From: a bacterium
GTDB taxonomy: Bacteria; SM23-31; JAUVVT01
DNA: 12,207 nucleotides
NCBI GenBank assembly: GCA_030616165.1
Contig: JAUWXV010000105.1
Coordinates: 1 to 12,207 of the forward strand
Direction: 5' to 3'
Shown here: in pieces, positions 1 to 7,012 of the stretch
How the letters are laid out: each line of letters begins with the position of its first letter
How positions within the stretch are numbered: position 1 is the stretch's first letter
Position numbers and translations under genes: made by a program
The notes under the pieces: generated by a model
What the model was told of the DNA's origin: nothing
The model's database searches: none
Seen by the model: only the letters and a program-made list of their open reading frames with translations

Positions 1-66
1 ACAAGTTTTGACATTTAGTCATTTGGATTTTATTTGGCATTTGAGCTTTGAAATTTAAGCTTTTAT
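1..66. repeat. Degenerate AT-rich ATTT-type low-complexity repeat
   Basis: The stretch reads as repeated ATTT or CTTT cores separated by three or four bases, a period of roughly seven (for example CATTTGG, then ATTTGG, then CATTTGAG). No open frame runs through it. Similar degenerate ATTTGG-like tracts occur between genes in many candidate-phylum genomes, but that is from memory. A comparable tract in the complementary orientation lies around 3645-3785. The rest of 1-386 has no gene I can support; it holds only this tract, a hairpin repeat at 222-250 and AT-rich spacer. Confidence 0.45.
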
Positions 67-221
67 TAATAATAAACCATAAAACTGCTTTTTTCAGGTG
101 CGAATATTTAAAGTTAATGTATTAACAAATCGTTACACTAGCATATTTTTTGATAATTTTAAAATATTCTCTAACCAATTTTAGGCAAAATTTTAACAAT
201 GTTAATATATTTTTATTGAAA

Positions 222-250
222 GGACAGAACGATGTTCTGTCCCTACAATG
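222..250. repeat. Hairpin repeat followed by CCCTACAATG
   Basis: Perfect 9-base arms GGACAGAAC (222-230) and GTTCTGTCC (234-242) enclose a three-base loop. The right arm runs into CTACAATG. The same layout, a GC-rich stem followed by CCCTAC and an AATG-like end, recurs at 6737-6763 and 9989-10021, so this is a dispersed repeat family and not a gene-specific terminator. There is no T tract after the stem on either strand. Confidence 0.7.
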
Positions 251-386
251 AATATATATACAGTTGATTTAATTTATAACTGTTAATTATAATTTTATTT
301 TTTTTATAAATAATAGTGATGAATTCTTTCCTCGTTTATCAAAGGTATATTGTGCTGACTTATGGGCATGTCATAAATAAACTAAA

Positions 387-1916
387 CTATATTACTGTTT
401 GTCGGATGTTAAAAAGCCTGCAATATTCCTTTAGTTCCTGCTTGAAGTCGCCATAGAAAAAGAGCTGGTGGAAACCGGGATATGAAAGAAGGTCTGAGGG
501 GTCATTTACGCCGTCCAGTTTGACGTTTATAGATACGACGCAACCGCCTGAGGGCGGGACAGAAATATTCTCAATAACTTCTCCAGTTGAAATAATCATC
601 TCGGGTCGTTTATCTTCCATATCGATTGGGAATCTATGGGCAAATTGTGTTCTACTACTACTTTGTTGATTGAAAACGATATCAAATACTGTTACCTTTT
701 GTCCAATTTTCCATATCGTCACGGGTACTGCGTCCCGTTTGCCGTGGTGGTGAGAGAGGAAATAAGATTCAGACGGTTCAGAAAATCCATTCAAGCGTGT
801 CGGGCATGAACAATGCGCACCGATGAGACTTTTTTTCGCCGTATCAGGCACGGGGTCCTGCTGAAAACCCGGTCGGTCGAAGAGATACTGGACCAAACAG
901 TGTTTGACCACCGATGTTAAATCAGCCTCACACACAGCGGGCACGCCATCATCATTGAGTTTCGACCATGCTATACAGGGCAAACTCACGTCAGACTTGC
1001 CAAGCGCACCCAAGCAATCCATAGTAATAGCGTCTGCACCTTCACGCTCAATTATATTTCGGGCAACAACATACCCTTTTACTCCATTCAGTACATCCTG
1101 CTTTGTGGGTCCAGCCATTCTTACCGCATTCTTTATATAATCCTCTGCCATAACTTCAATTTCATCTGTTATTGGGGTTCGATTGTAATCATCAAGATAA
1201 GTTGTTGCCGGCAGGTAGAGCAATTTGACGCCAAACTGAGGGATTTCATCTTCCCTTCGTTTATTACCTCTTAGTACGACGACTCTTGTTTCACGAAGTC
1301 TTGCTCCAGCCTTTATCATCTTTATACCATAAACAGCCTGACTGAAATCATCTGTTGAGCAAATAAAAACACCGCTCATCGCATCTGCCACAGTAGTGTT
1401 TGTAGTAAACGCTGTACCTACCGGTGAAAAAACCACCGTTGGAATTTTTGTTTCAACAGTTTTGTAAACCGTTGGCCAGGAGTGTTGTTGTCTGTCAAGA
1501 ACAACAACTAAAAATCCATCGGGTTTTTCCGCTGCGGCTTCAGTTAACCACTGGTCTGCTTCTTTTAAGGAGTATATCGGGAGAGAACGGATATCAATCT
1601 TAATGCCGAGTTCTCTTTCTGCCTTTATTATCTGCTGACGATAGTTTTTGAGAGCAGTCTCACCGTCGTAAATAGCGCCGGGCCATGCCATACCATAGTC
1701 ACCTTTTCTCCTAACAAAAGCAGCCTTAATCAAAGGAACATATCTGGACGCCGGTCCTGCCATAATTTGCTTTTTCACGTTTGAACCTAAAGTGAAACCG
1801 GTATTAGAAAGTATTTTTCCTCCCAACACCGAGCCACCCGCGGCAATTTTAATAAAATCCCGGCGAGTATAACTCTTCAATCTTTCTTTATCATTTTTGT
1901 TTTTCATACTGCTCAT
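387..1916 (-). CDS. Tat-exported L-fucose/L-arabinose-isomerase-fold protein
   Basis: A 509-residue protein. I start it at the ATG at 1916, because GGAGG (complement of 1925-1929) lies eight bases upstream; an ATG five codons earlier overlaps that GGAGG. The N-terminus carries a twin-arginine signal, TRRDFIK at residues 17-23, followed by a short Gly/Ala-rich hydrophobic stretch, so export as a folded protein is expected. The body resembles the FucI/AraA superfamily. Rossmann-like N-terminal and middle domains span about residues 60-315. They are followed by a CEAD segment (329-332), a Cys/His-rich stretch with HCSCP (368-372), and a HHH cluster (389-391), where this fold places metal ligands and substrate contacts. 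The C-terminal part is beta-rich. Known members are cytoplasmic aldose-ketose isomerases; an exported one is atypical. It may be an isomerase, an epimerase or only a fold relative. The stop is TAG. It lies downstream of an MFS gene, with a 504-base gap. Confidence 0.75.
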   Translation of the reverse strand: MSSMKNKNDKERLKSYTRRDFIKIAAGGSVLGGKILSNTGFTLGSNVKKQIMAGPASRYVPLIKAAFVRRKGDYGMAWPGAIYDGETALKNYRQQIIKAERELGIKIDIRSLPIYSLKEADQWLTEAAAEKPDGFLVVVLDRQQHSWPTVYKTVETKIPTVVFSPVGTAFTTNTTVADAMSGVFICSTDDFSQAVYGIKMIKAGARLRETRVVVLRGNKRREDEIPQFGVKLLYLPATTYLDDYNRTPITDEIEVMAEDYIKNAVRMAGPTKQDVLNGVKGYVVARNIIEREGADAITMDCLGALGKSDVSLPCIAWSKLNDDGVPAVCEADLTSVVKHCLVQYLFDRPGFQQDPVPDTAKKSLIGAHCSCPTRLNGFSEPSESYFLSHHHGKRDAVPVTIWKIGQKVTVFDIVFNQQSSSRTQFAHRFPIDMEDKRPEMIISTGEVIENISVPPSGGCVVSINVKLDGVNDPSDLLSYPGFHQLFFYGDFKQELKEYCRLFNIRQTVI

Positions 1917-2064
1917 AAGGTGTTCCTCCATATTTTAAATCAGAAATGAAAGATAGAAATTGTTATAATACTAAAAATTGCGATAAAATAAAAAAATCTC
2001 TCAAATTTGTTATATTATTAGAACTCTGGTAAATTTCCGTTACATATAATGAAAAACATCTTAA

Positions 2065-2187
2065 AACAAGCAGAGTTTATTTGAAATCCGCGTTGATAAT
2101 TCAGATAAAGAAACTTTTATTGGGTCTGATGGCAAAATGGGTAAGAACAATATTACTACGGCTTTTGCATTAACTTTTACATTTTAA
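2065..2187 (+). pseudogene. Possible 3' remnant of a coding sequence (40 codons)
   Basis: Between stop codons at 2062-2064 and 2185-2187 a 40-codon frame on the plus strand reads like protein. It has a charged, Asp/Lys-rich start (IRVDNSDKETF) and ends GKNNITTAFALTFTF. The alternating hydrophobic pattern with terminal Phe resembles the closing strand of an outer-membrane beta-barrel. The only ATG is internal, there is no ribosome binding site, and the sequence upstream is not coding. I treat it as a possible gene tail left by deletion. It could equally be a chance open frame. Confidence 0.25.
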
Positions 2188-2216
2188 TGCATTATTTAAT
2201 TTGTACTATTCTATCT

Positions 2217-2230
2217 ATGTGTTAACACAT
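2217..2230. promoter_or_regulatory. 14-base perfect palindrome, possible operator
   Basis: ATGTGTTAACACAT is a perfect palindrome without a spacer, the form expected of a dimeric repressor site (LacI-type sites also centre on symmetric cores). It sits between the MFS gene ending at 2421 and the Tat-isomerase gene starting at 1916, about 300 bases upstream of the latter. No promoter is clearly paired with it, so the operator role is inference. Confidence 0.3.
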
Positions 2231-2240
2231 GAGGAATAAA

Positions 2241-2276
2241 ATTCTCAAGTGATAGACTGGTCTATCCCCTGAGAAT
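2241..2276. repeat. Two-part nested hairpin
   Basis: Outer arms ATTCTCA (2241-2247) and TGAGAAT (2270-2276) enclose inner arms GATAGAC (2251-2257) and GTCTATC (2260-2266). The interior loops of three bases on each side are symmetric. The right half reads CCCCTGAGAAT after the inner stem and so may be a diverged member of the hairpin-plus-CCCTAC family. There is no T tract on the minus strand, so it is not an obvious terminator for the MFS gene ending at 2421. Confidence 0.55.
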
Positions 2277-2301
2277 CGCTTGCATAAATTAAAAATACGA
2301 T

Positions 2302-2377
2302 GAATTTAGGATTATGAAATATTTTTTTTCAGTAATTCTTTCAGAAGTCGAGTTTACAAGATTAGAAACCTAAATTC
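2302..2377. other. Long-range 9-base inverted repeat downstream of MFS gene
   Basis: GAATTTAGG (2302-2310) and CCTAAATTC (2369-2377) are perfect complements separated by 58 bases. They lie in the 3' untranslated region of the minus-strand MFS gene ending at 2421. The arms are AT-rich and there is no clear stacked inner stem, so this could be chance or an mRNA 3' structure. Confidence 0.25.
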
Positions 2378-2420
2378 TTCTTTACGTACTGCAATTTTTA
2401 ATTTAAAACTGCTCAATTTT

Positions 2421-3563
2421 TTAGAACATTCCCATAATTATAATCATGACAAGCATAACAACTGCTGCAGCAATAGCAATCTTAAAACTCTGCTGAACAG
2501 TTCTCCCTTTCGAATAAATACCCATTGCAGCAGGAATAGTACTTGCACCAAGAAGTCCAATAGCAAATATAATCCCGAAACCGCTTCCTACTACCGGTTT
2601 AACAACCGGGTCAGCCAATGCAACGCCGAGTACTGTTGGATAGATAGGTCCAAATATCAGTCCCATAAAAATAACACCTATTGTTCCAACGATTTTTAAT
2701 TTTGCTACTGTCAGAATAATAATTATAATAATAGCTGCTATTGATAATACTATACTTACCGTTATTCCTATTTCAGGACCTACTAAAGCTTTTATACCAA
2801 AACCGGCAGCTATCAATCGCCCAAGCATAAGGCAGATCCAGTATGAAGAAAGCACAAAATTTGAACTGCGGTCTGAAAAGCCTAAACCGCTTGCATAGGA
2901 AGAAACCCATCCTCCCATTGCGTTCTCCAATCCAACGTAACAAAATAAAGCCAATGCCGAAAAAATGACGATTCCTTTACCAAGAAGAGCGAATGCCTGT
3001 GAGATTTGAAAGCCTATCTTAACTTCAGGATAGTTGGCAAAAAGAGCAAATATGATTGGCAGTAAGAGAATAATGGCAATAAAATTTCCCGTTATTTTAT
3101 ACCCAAGTTTCTTTAAAAGTATAGCAACGACAAAAGGTGTAAAAAATGCACCTAAACCAAAGAATGAATTCCCGAGACTGAGGGCAGCGGGTTCATTTTC
3201 TCCACCAAACAAAACCACTGTCATAAGTACGTTTCCTATCGTGGTCAAGCAAGTCGCGCCAATACCCATGATTATACAAGCAAAAACAGCCGTTCTGTAT
3301 GATTTCGCAGATATGAGCATAAAAAATCCAAGAAATACAATTATACTGCCAGCAACAGCAAAGAATTTGTGCCCATATGCATCAACCATTGGACCAATAA
3401 ATAATACTAAACACATCATTGTGAACATAAGGGCTGAGATAAGTCCTCCAACCTTAGCGTTATCGATATTTAGTACCTTAGCAAGTTTCAACTTTAGGGC
3501 ACCAACAGCTGCAAATATAATCCCCACAGCAAAAGCAGCCAATAATGCCACAGCCTGAATCAT
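2421..3563 (-). CDS. MFS transporter, FucP-like, copy 1
   Basis: A 380-residue, almost wholly hydrophobic protein with about twelve predicted membrane helices and no signal peptide. The loop after the second helix, GPMVDAYGHK (57-66), matches the MFS motif A pattern G-x3-D-x2-G-x-K/R. SLGNSFFGLGAFFTP (129-143) and GLENAMGGWVSSYAS (from about 212) look like the FucP/sugar-proton symporter branch, in which such Asn/Gly-rich helices line the substrate path. The start ATG has AGGAG eight bases upstream. It is a paralogue of the gene at 5198-6340: same length, near-identical stretches such as LAKVLNID and LISAKSY, and a shared C-terminus SF-x-IAIAAAV. It is about 420 bases downstream of the TIM-barrel gene. 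Substrate is inferred from neighbours to be a sugar or related compound; the sequence does not fix it. Confidence 0.85.
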   Translation of the reverse strand: MIQAVALLAAFAVGIIFAAVGALKLKLAKVLNIDNAKVGGLISALMFTMMCLVLFIGPMVDAYGHKFFAVAGSIIVFLGFFMLISAKSYRTAVFACIIMGIGATCLTTIGNVLMTVVLFGGENEPAALSLGNSFFGLGAFFTPFVVAILLKKLGYKITGNFIAIILLLPIIFALFANYPEVKIGFQISQAFALLGKGIVIFSALALFCYVGLENAMGGWVSSYASGLGFSDRSSNFVLSSYWICLMLGRLIAAGFGIKALVGPEIGITVSIVLSIAAIIIIIILTVAKLKIVGTIGVIFMGLIFGPIYPTVLGVALADPVVKPVVGSGFGIIFAIGLLGASTIPAAMGIYSKGRTVQQSFKIAIAAAVVMLVMIIIMGMF

Positions 3564-3644
3564 TTTTCTTACTCCTTTTTAATTAGTGCTTTGTTAAATA
3601 TTACTACAAAAAAAAACAGAAAAACAGACACACACAATAATAAA

Positions 3645-3785
3645 TTCTAAATACTAAACAAATTATAAATCTTAAATATTAATATCTAAATAAATCCAAA
3701 ATTCAAATTTCAAATGTTTTAAACATATTTTAACTTATCTATTATGAATTTAAACTTATATCGTTTTGAATTTAGAATTTAGAAA
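3645..3785. repeat. Degenerate AT-rich AAATT-type repeat in MFS upstream region
   Basis: Repeated AAATTC, AAATCT, AAATTT and AATTTAGAATTTAG-like units fill much of the gap between the TIM-barrel gene and the MFS start at 3563. It is the complementary counterpart of the tract at 1-66. It includes ATGTTTTAAACAT (3714-3726), six-base arms around one base, which resembles the palindrome at 2217-2230 only loosely. The remainder of 3564-3982 holds nothing else I can support. Confidence 0.4.
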
Positions 3786-3982
3786 TTGAACCATATACTG
3801 TTTAATCTTAATTTAACAGAATATCTTACTTTTCATTTTTTATTGAACAGAACCATAGCCATTAATATTAATAAATATAAATTATAAAATCAACCAAATA
3901 ATCCGGTACCTCATCGTTTCTTTGCAAGAATTAGCATATAATTTTTTTGCAGACAGCTTCTTAAAAAGATAGGAATACACCT

Positions 3983-4873
3983 CTACAATAGATTTTGATA
4001 CGCAAGAAATAGTGCTCTATAGTATCTCATTAACCGAATTGGATCGTTGCTTGCTGGTATTTCAGCACAACAGTATCCGTTATAGCCGGAATTAATAAGA
4101 AGCTGAAATAGTTTCCGATAAGGGTATTTTTCATTCCATAGTTCGGTTATATGAGCAAAGTGTATTTTCGATTTTACAAGATTAAAATTAGCTTCTAAAC
4201 CTTCATCCAGAAGGTCATTTGCATTTGAATTCCAGCATACAAAAACATTATCACAATCGGCATAATCCATTATCTTTTTTATTCTCGGAAGACGACTTGT
4301 ATCTCTGCCGTGAACCTCAAGCCTTATCTCGATGCCATAATCTCTGGCAAATTCTCCAACCTCTTTCAATGATTTTCCAATCTGTTCAAGGATTTTTTCT
4401 TCGGGAATTCCCTTTTTAACCATAAGTCCATTTGGTCTGACTTTCACCCCTTCTGCCCCAACATCACGAGCAAGTATGGCATATTCTTTTGTCCCTTCAA
4501 TATTTTTTCGAAGCACATCCGGGTCATCCGAATGATACTCAAAAGCACTCCCCAGGCTCAACAGTCTCACTGAAGAATCTTCAAATTTTTTCCCGACTTC
4601 TTTCCTCCGGGCAGAGTTGAGTTCCACTTCCACTTTGTGGGCATGGGTTGTCCGCAGTTCTACTCCCTCAAATTTTGTTTCTGTGCAGTTTTTGATTATT
4701 GTATCAATATCCCAGTCCCTTGCCAGGTTATATGTTACAAGACCAAGATGTAATTCACCTTTTACATTTTGGTTATCTTCACCCGGCCGTCCACAAACTG
4801 ATAACAAAGCAGGTATGGATGCCGAAAATACTGCAGATTTTAAAAATTTTCTTCTCGAAAATTTTTCTGACAT
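3983..4873 (-). CDS. Tat-exported xylose-isomerase-like TIM-barrel protein
   Basis: A 296-residue protein with a textbook twin-arginine motif SRRKFLK (6-12) and a short hydrophobic run ending LSVC (24-27). That Cys is not a good lipobox because Val precedes it. The remainder fits the sugar phosphate isomerase/epimerase (AP-endonuclease 2) TIM barrel. GVELR (70-74) ends an early strand, LEVHG (185-189) carries a Glu and a His, CWNSN (213-217) is a likely substrate segment, HFAHITE (238-244) carries His residues, and CAEIPA (269-274) provides the C-terminal Glu. Family members typically bind Mn, Mg or Zn through Glu, Asp/Asn, His and Glu. Start context is weak: AGGG ten bases upstream. It lies between the two MFS paralogues. 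Likely job: isomerase or epimerase acting on a sugar outside the cytoplasm; hydrolase or lyase activity cannot be excluded. Confidence 0.8.
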   Translation of the reverse strand: MSEKFSRRKFLKSAVFSASIPALLSVCGRPGEDNQNVKGELHLGLVTYNLARDWDIDTIIKNCTETKFEGVELRTTHAHKVEVELNSARRKEVGKKFEDSSVRLLSLGSAFEYHSDDPDVLRKNIEGTKEYAILARDVGAEGVKVRPNGLMVKKGIPEEKILEQIGKSLKEVGEFARDYGIEIRLEVHGRDTSRLPRIKKIMDYADCDNVFVCWNSNANDLLDEGLEANFNLVKSKIHFAHITELWNEKYPYRKLFQLLINSGYNGYCCAEIPASNDPIRLMRYYRALFLAYQNLL

Positions 4874-4969
4874 AATATTTTATCCCTACATTTAAGTTTT
4901 AAATATGTAATTGAAATTTTTAATTAAAAGTACTACTTTCATTTGAAAAGAAGGTAAACTCCACCATTA

Positions 4970-5045
4970 TCCGCCTTATGCGGAAAAGAAAATTTAAAAC
5001 TATCCCGAATAATCGGGATACTTAAATCACTTCCCAATTTGGGAA
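4970..5045. repeat. Three consecutive small hairpins
   Basis: Three perfect inverted repeats follow each other: TCCGC/GCGGA (4970-4984), TATCCCGA/TCGGGATA with a four-base loop (5001-5020), and TTCCCAA/TTGGGAA around one base (5031-5045). The middle one resembles ATCCCGA-TCGGGAT dispersed palindromes known from many environmental genomes, and shares CCCGA...TCGGG with the palindrome at 9913-9930. They lie upstream of the TIM-barrel gene and downstream of the second MFS gene. None has a T tract after it on the minus strand. Confidence 0.6.
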
Positions 5046-5048
5046 AAA

Positions 5049-5146
5049 GCCGATTGTCCGTGATATTTTGAGCAAATTAATAGAGTTTCCAAATTTTTAG
5101 TCTTCTCTTAAAGAAAAAATTATCAGTTGTATGCTCTTTAATCGGC
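5049..5146. other. Nested complementary segments, possible structured element
   Basis: Four complementary pairs nest in order: GCCGATT (5049-5055) with AATCGGC (5140-5146), GAGCA (5070-5074) with TGCTC (5132-5136), AATTTTT (5092-5098) with AAAAATT (5115-5121), and TTCT (5103-5106) with AGAA (5112-5115). The inner pairs are AT-rich and could be chance; the outer two are less so. The location, in the gap between the MFS and TIM-barrel genes, would fit a transcript leader or an inverted-repeat remnant. Confidence 0.25.
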
Positions 5147-5197
5147 AATAATTTCAGAACTTTCAAATATATATTATCTTCACCCAACAATCCAATT

Positions 5198-6340
5198 TTA
5201 AAACCGACCCATAATTAGTGCCATTATAAATAAAATTACTGCTGCAGCAATTGCAACCATAAAACTTTTTTGAATGGTCTTTCCTTTTGCGATGATACCG
5301 ATTGCAGTGGGCATAAAGCTTCCGCCAAAAAGCCCAACAGCAAATATAATCCCAAAAACACTTCCATGTAAAGCTTCGAGAGTTTTCGAAAACGTCACAC
5401 CCACAATGGTTGGAAAGATAGGTCCGAAAGCAAGTCCTGTTAATATTACCCCTATAACAGCGAGTGTTTTTGATTTTGCAACTGCCATTATACCTATTGT
5501 AATAACTGCAACTGCCGCTAATACAGCGATGACGCTGGCGCCGATTTCGGGTGTGACCAGCGGTTCAAAAACACCAAACCCGGCTGTTGTTAATCGTGCA
5601 ATCATAAGGCTAATCCAGAAAACTGAAAGAGTTATATTTGCACCTTTATCTGTAAATCCCAAGCTGCTTGCATACGTTGAAATCCATCCACCCATTGAAA
5701 ATTCTAATCCTATATAACAAACAAGAGCTAATGCTGCAATAATCACAATCCCTGATGCAAGAAGTCCAAAAGCTTTAGACATTTCAAAACCGGTAGGCAC
5801 AGATGGCAGTACTGTAATTATTGCAATTATAACCGGGATTAGTAGAATTACGGCAATAATCGTTCCTGTTGTTTTATATCCCAATTTACGAAGGAGCAGT
5901 CCGACTATTAGGGGTGTAACAAAAGCACCAAGACCAAAGAAAGTATTCCCGAGATTAAGTGCTGCGGGGGCATTTTGTCCATCGAAGAGAATCACCGGCA
6001 TAAGTGTGTTTCCCACAGTATTTAAACACATTCCCCCAACTCCCAGTATGATGCAAGCAAATACTGCCATCTTGTAGGATTTAGCCGATATAAGGAGGAA
6101 TATTGAGATAAATGCTACCAAGAATCCCACAATTGCAACAGGTTTGTATCCTACTGAATCAACTATCGGTCCCGTTATCAACACCATAATCATACTCGCA
6201 AACATTAATGTAGAAATTAAACTTCCGACTTTTGCGTCGTCGATATTGAGAACTTTTGCAAGTTCTAATTTTAGAGCGCCTATAATTGCAAAAATTACCC
6301 CCAATCCAAAGACGCTCATTAACGCTACTGATGCTGACAT
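5198..6340 (-). CDS. MFS transporter, FucP-like, copy 2
   Basis: A 380-residue inner-membrane protein, about twelve helices, paralogous along its whole length to the protein at 2421-3563. It shows the same landmarks at the same positions: motif A as GPIVDSVGYK (57-66), NLGNTFFGLGAFVTP (129-143), and GLEFSMGGWISTYAS in the second half. By eye more than half of residues are identical, with most changes inside membrane helices. GGAGG six bases before the ATG gives a strong start. On the minus strand it begins 25 bases after the stop of a truncated gene (6366-6521), so it was probably once the second gene of an operon. It is expected to be a proton-coupled sugar or polyol symporter; substrate unknown. 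Confidence 0.85.
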   Translation of the reverse strand: MSASVALMSVFGLGVIFAIIGALKLELAKVLNIDDAKVGSLISTLMFASMIMVLITGPIVDSVGYKPVAIVGFLVAFISIFLLISAKSYKMAVFACIILGVGGMCLNTVGNTLMPVILFDGQNAPAALNLGNTFFGLGAFVTPLIVGLLLRKLGYKTTGTIIAVILLIPVIIAIITVLPSVPTGFEMSKAFGLLASGIVIIAALALVCYIGLEFSMGGWISTYASSLGFTDKGANITLSVFWISLMIARLTTAGFGVFEPLVTPEIGASVIAVLAAVAVITIGIMAVAKSKTLAVIGVILTGLAFGPIFPTIVGVTFSKTLEALHGSVFGIIFAVGLFGGSFMPTAIGIIAKGKTIQKSFMVAIAAAVILFIMALIMGRF

Positions 6341-6365
6341 GATTTTCCTCCTGTTTAATTAATGT

Positions 6366-6521
6366 TTAGTTATTTTTATTTCTCAATTCTTCTGCCATAT
6401 ATTTAATCTCAACTAGGTCAGAGCGCATTTCTGCCCAACCATACCAAAATGTATAATCAGGATTAGCATGAAATGCTCCCTGAAAGGCACATTCTCTCCC
6501 AATTTGAGACACAAAGTTGCA
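6366..6521 (-). pseudogene. C-terminal remnant of an unidentified gene
   Basis: A minus-strand frame ending in TAA at 6366-6368 encodes 51 protein-like residues: Cys-Asn-Phe-Val, then IGRECAFQGA, then FHANPDYTFWYGWAEMRSD, then an amphipathic helix (IKYMAEEL) and a polar end. Aromatic-rich FWYGW and the Asn-Pro-Asp turn are not what random AT-rich DNA gives. The frame is open upstream only to 6554, has no ATG and no ribosome binding site, and the adjoining DNA is AT-rich and repeat-bearing. I read it as the tail of a longer gene whose front is deleted. It stops 25 bases before the second MFS gene, so the lost gene was probably co-transcribed with that transporter. I do not recognise the family. 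Confidence 0.6.
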
Positions 6522-6648
6522 GGAAAAAAGTATATTTATCAGTATGTTTTGTTTTTATGGAAATAGTTTTTCAAAAAATCAAGATGATTATTAGTTTATT
6601 GTAACTAATTACACAGTGATATAAAGACATTATTATAGGCTATTTTGT

Positions 6649-6675
6649 TGGCGAAGGTGAAGAACACCTTCGCCA
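6649..6675. repeat. Hairpin with 11-base stem
   Basis: TGGCGAAGGTG (6649-6659) pairs perfectly with CACCTTCGCCA (6665-6675) around a five-base loop. It is GC-rich in an otherwise AT-rich spacer. Neither strand has a T tract directly after it, so it is more likely a dispersed repeat than a terminator. The region 6555-7012 has no gene I can support; it holds this and the two repeats that follow. Confidence 0.6.
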
Positions 6676-6736
6676 TCAGAAAACTATTATTTTTTGTAAA
6701 TATATTGGATTTCTTAACTCACAAAAGCACCGTTAA

Positions 6737-6763
6737 GGTCGGTTCACTAACCGCCCCTACAAT
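6737..6763. repeat. Hairpin repeat followed by CCCTACAATG
   Basis: Arms GGTCGGTT (6737-6744) and AACCGCCC (6749-6756), one mismatch, enclose CACT and run into CCTACAATG. This is the second copy of the repeat layout seen at 222-250 and 9989-10021. The arm sequences differ between copies while the flanking CCCTAC motif is kept. Confidence 0.6.
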
Positions 6764-6796
6764 GGGACGGAATCTATTGTTTATTAAATGTTTAGA

Positions 6797-6844
6797 TGTT
6801 GAAATAATACTGAATCAAGTTCAGCACAGGATTCAGCATGACAG
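6797..6844. repeat. CTGAA...TTCAG...ATGACA dispersed repeat
   Basis: CTGAA (6810-6814) and TTCAG (6820-6824) form a short stem, followed by a second GATTCAGCATGACA block. Repeats built on CTGAAACAAGTTCAG and ATTCAGAATGACA-like cores occur between genes in many environmental bacterial genomes (recollection). The ATGACA end also closes the repeat at 9887-9944. Confidence 0.45.
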
Positions 6845-7012
6845 TTAAACTTTATTTGTTTTAGTTTCGAATTATATACAATAGAAATTTACTAAAGTTC
6901 TGATATTAAGTTGGATAGATTATTATATGTTGTACCAAGAAGTTAAATTAAATATTCGTAAAATATTAATTAAAATATAAAAAAAATATATCTAATAAAC
7001 AACAAAAATTAA

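Noticed and set aside
113-205. GTTAATGTATTAAC (113-126) and TTAACAATGTTAA (193-205) as operator sites
   Set aside because: The short AT-only arms are likely by chance in this base composition, and no gene start is visible nearby.
3034-3558. Plus-strand open frame of 174 codons
   Set aside because: It is antisense to the MFS gene at 2421-3563, has no ribosome binding site, and its Lys/Pro/Ile composition is the reverse-frame shadow of a hydrophobic membrane protein.
4795-4800. Lipobox-like LSVC in the TIM-barrel protein
   Set aside because: Val directly before Cys is not a normal lipobox residue, so I do not call a lipoprotein.
5274-5717. Plus-strand open frame of 147 codons
   Set aside because: Antisense shadow of the second MFS gene, with no start context or family resemblance.
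6649-6675. Hairpin as an intrinsic terminator
   Set aside because: No T tract follows the stem directly on either strand, and no gene ends close by in the required orientation.
6645-6848. Plus-strand open frame of 67 codons
   Set aside because: Runs through three non-coding repeats and has no ribosome binding site.
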